Shown here: in pieces, positions 63,916-64,000 of the stretch
How positions within the stretch are numbered: position 1 is the first letter of the stretch
How the letters are laid out: every line of letters starts with the position of its first letter
NCBI GenBank assembly: GCA_032716605.1
Contig: CM064492.1
Location: 46,035,403 to 46,099,402, forward strand
Origin: Paralithodes platypus
Taxonomy: Eukaryota > Arthropoda > Malacostraca > Decapoda > Lithodidae
Direction: 5' to 3'
Length of the DNA: 64,000 nt
Made by a program: the position numbers and the translations under genes
Notes under the pieces: generated by a model
Databases searched by the model: none
Seen by the model: only the letters and a program-made list of their open reading frames with translations
Told to the model about the DNA's origin: nothing

Positions 63916-64000
63916 TTAAACTCTGGATGTAAACCCTGACTTTGAACCTAACATTGCAGGTGCCCCATCAGTACACTCGTCACACATATTCCCCGACGAC

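Overview
This is a eukaryotic, intron-bearing, extremely repeat-rich window. The only host gene I can recognise is a GPI inositol-deacylase (PGAP1), seen as three exons on the + strand (20485-20708, 22602-22739, 56081-56224). The exons after the first sit behind a 1.9-kb and a 33.3-kb intron. The mix of tyrosine-recombinase (DIRS-like) retroelements, RTE, Jockey/CR1/I-type LINEs, piggyBac, pogo/Tigger and hAT elements suggests an arthropod, most likely a decapod crustacean. That is an inference from repeat content; no marker gene proves it. I see no bacterial features, tRNA, rRNA or CRISPR.

Layout. 1-18.4 kb: two minus-strand DIRS-like elements lie head to tail. DIRS1 (about 900-13260) is broken up by a TTAA-flanked MITE in its recombinase gene, by a pogo/Tigger-type foldback element in gag (itself carrying a SINE and a Jockey-like LINE), and by a CR1/L2-like LINE in gag. 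DIRS2 (13553 to about 18.4 kb) has gag and only the N-terminal part of its reverse transcriptase. 18.4-23.3 kb: small TTAA and palindromic elements, an RTE-like LINE tail and the first two PGAP1 exons. 23.3-26 kb: an RTE with a 480-bp TTAA MITE. 26-34 kb: a CR1/L2-like LINE on the minus strand, split by a Tigger element (carrying a SINE and a LINE with a restriction-like endonuclease) and by another TTAA MITE, followed by two + strand LINEs. 34.2-38.7 kb: a 4.4-kb piggyBac element whose transposase has a single in-frame stop. 39.1-52.9 kb: DIRS3 on the + strand, with a 7.0-kb I-type LINE in its gag. 53-64 kb: a SINE, LINE fragments, PGAP1 exon 3 with decayed copies, rearranged RTEs, and a hAT transposase fragment split by another LINE and a TTAA MITE.

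Most nesting can be proved inside the window. Removing each insert, with one copy of its target duplication, rejoins a reading frame or matches an uninterrupted copy elsewhere. Nine separate insertions are flanked by TTAA and represent at least six families. One of these families (MITE-A) shares ends and subterminal repeats with the piggyBac element, its likely transposase source.

The most unusual single element is the I-type LINE at 41743-48775. It has an extra, intact 300-codon cysteine-motif ORF packed between ORF1 and ORF2.
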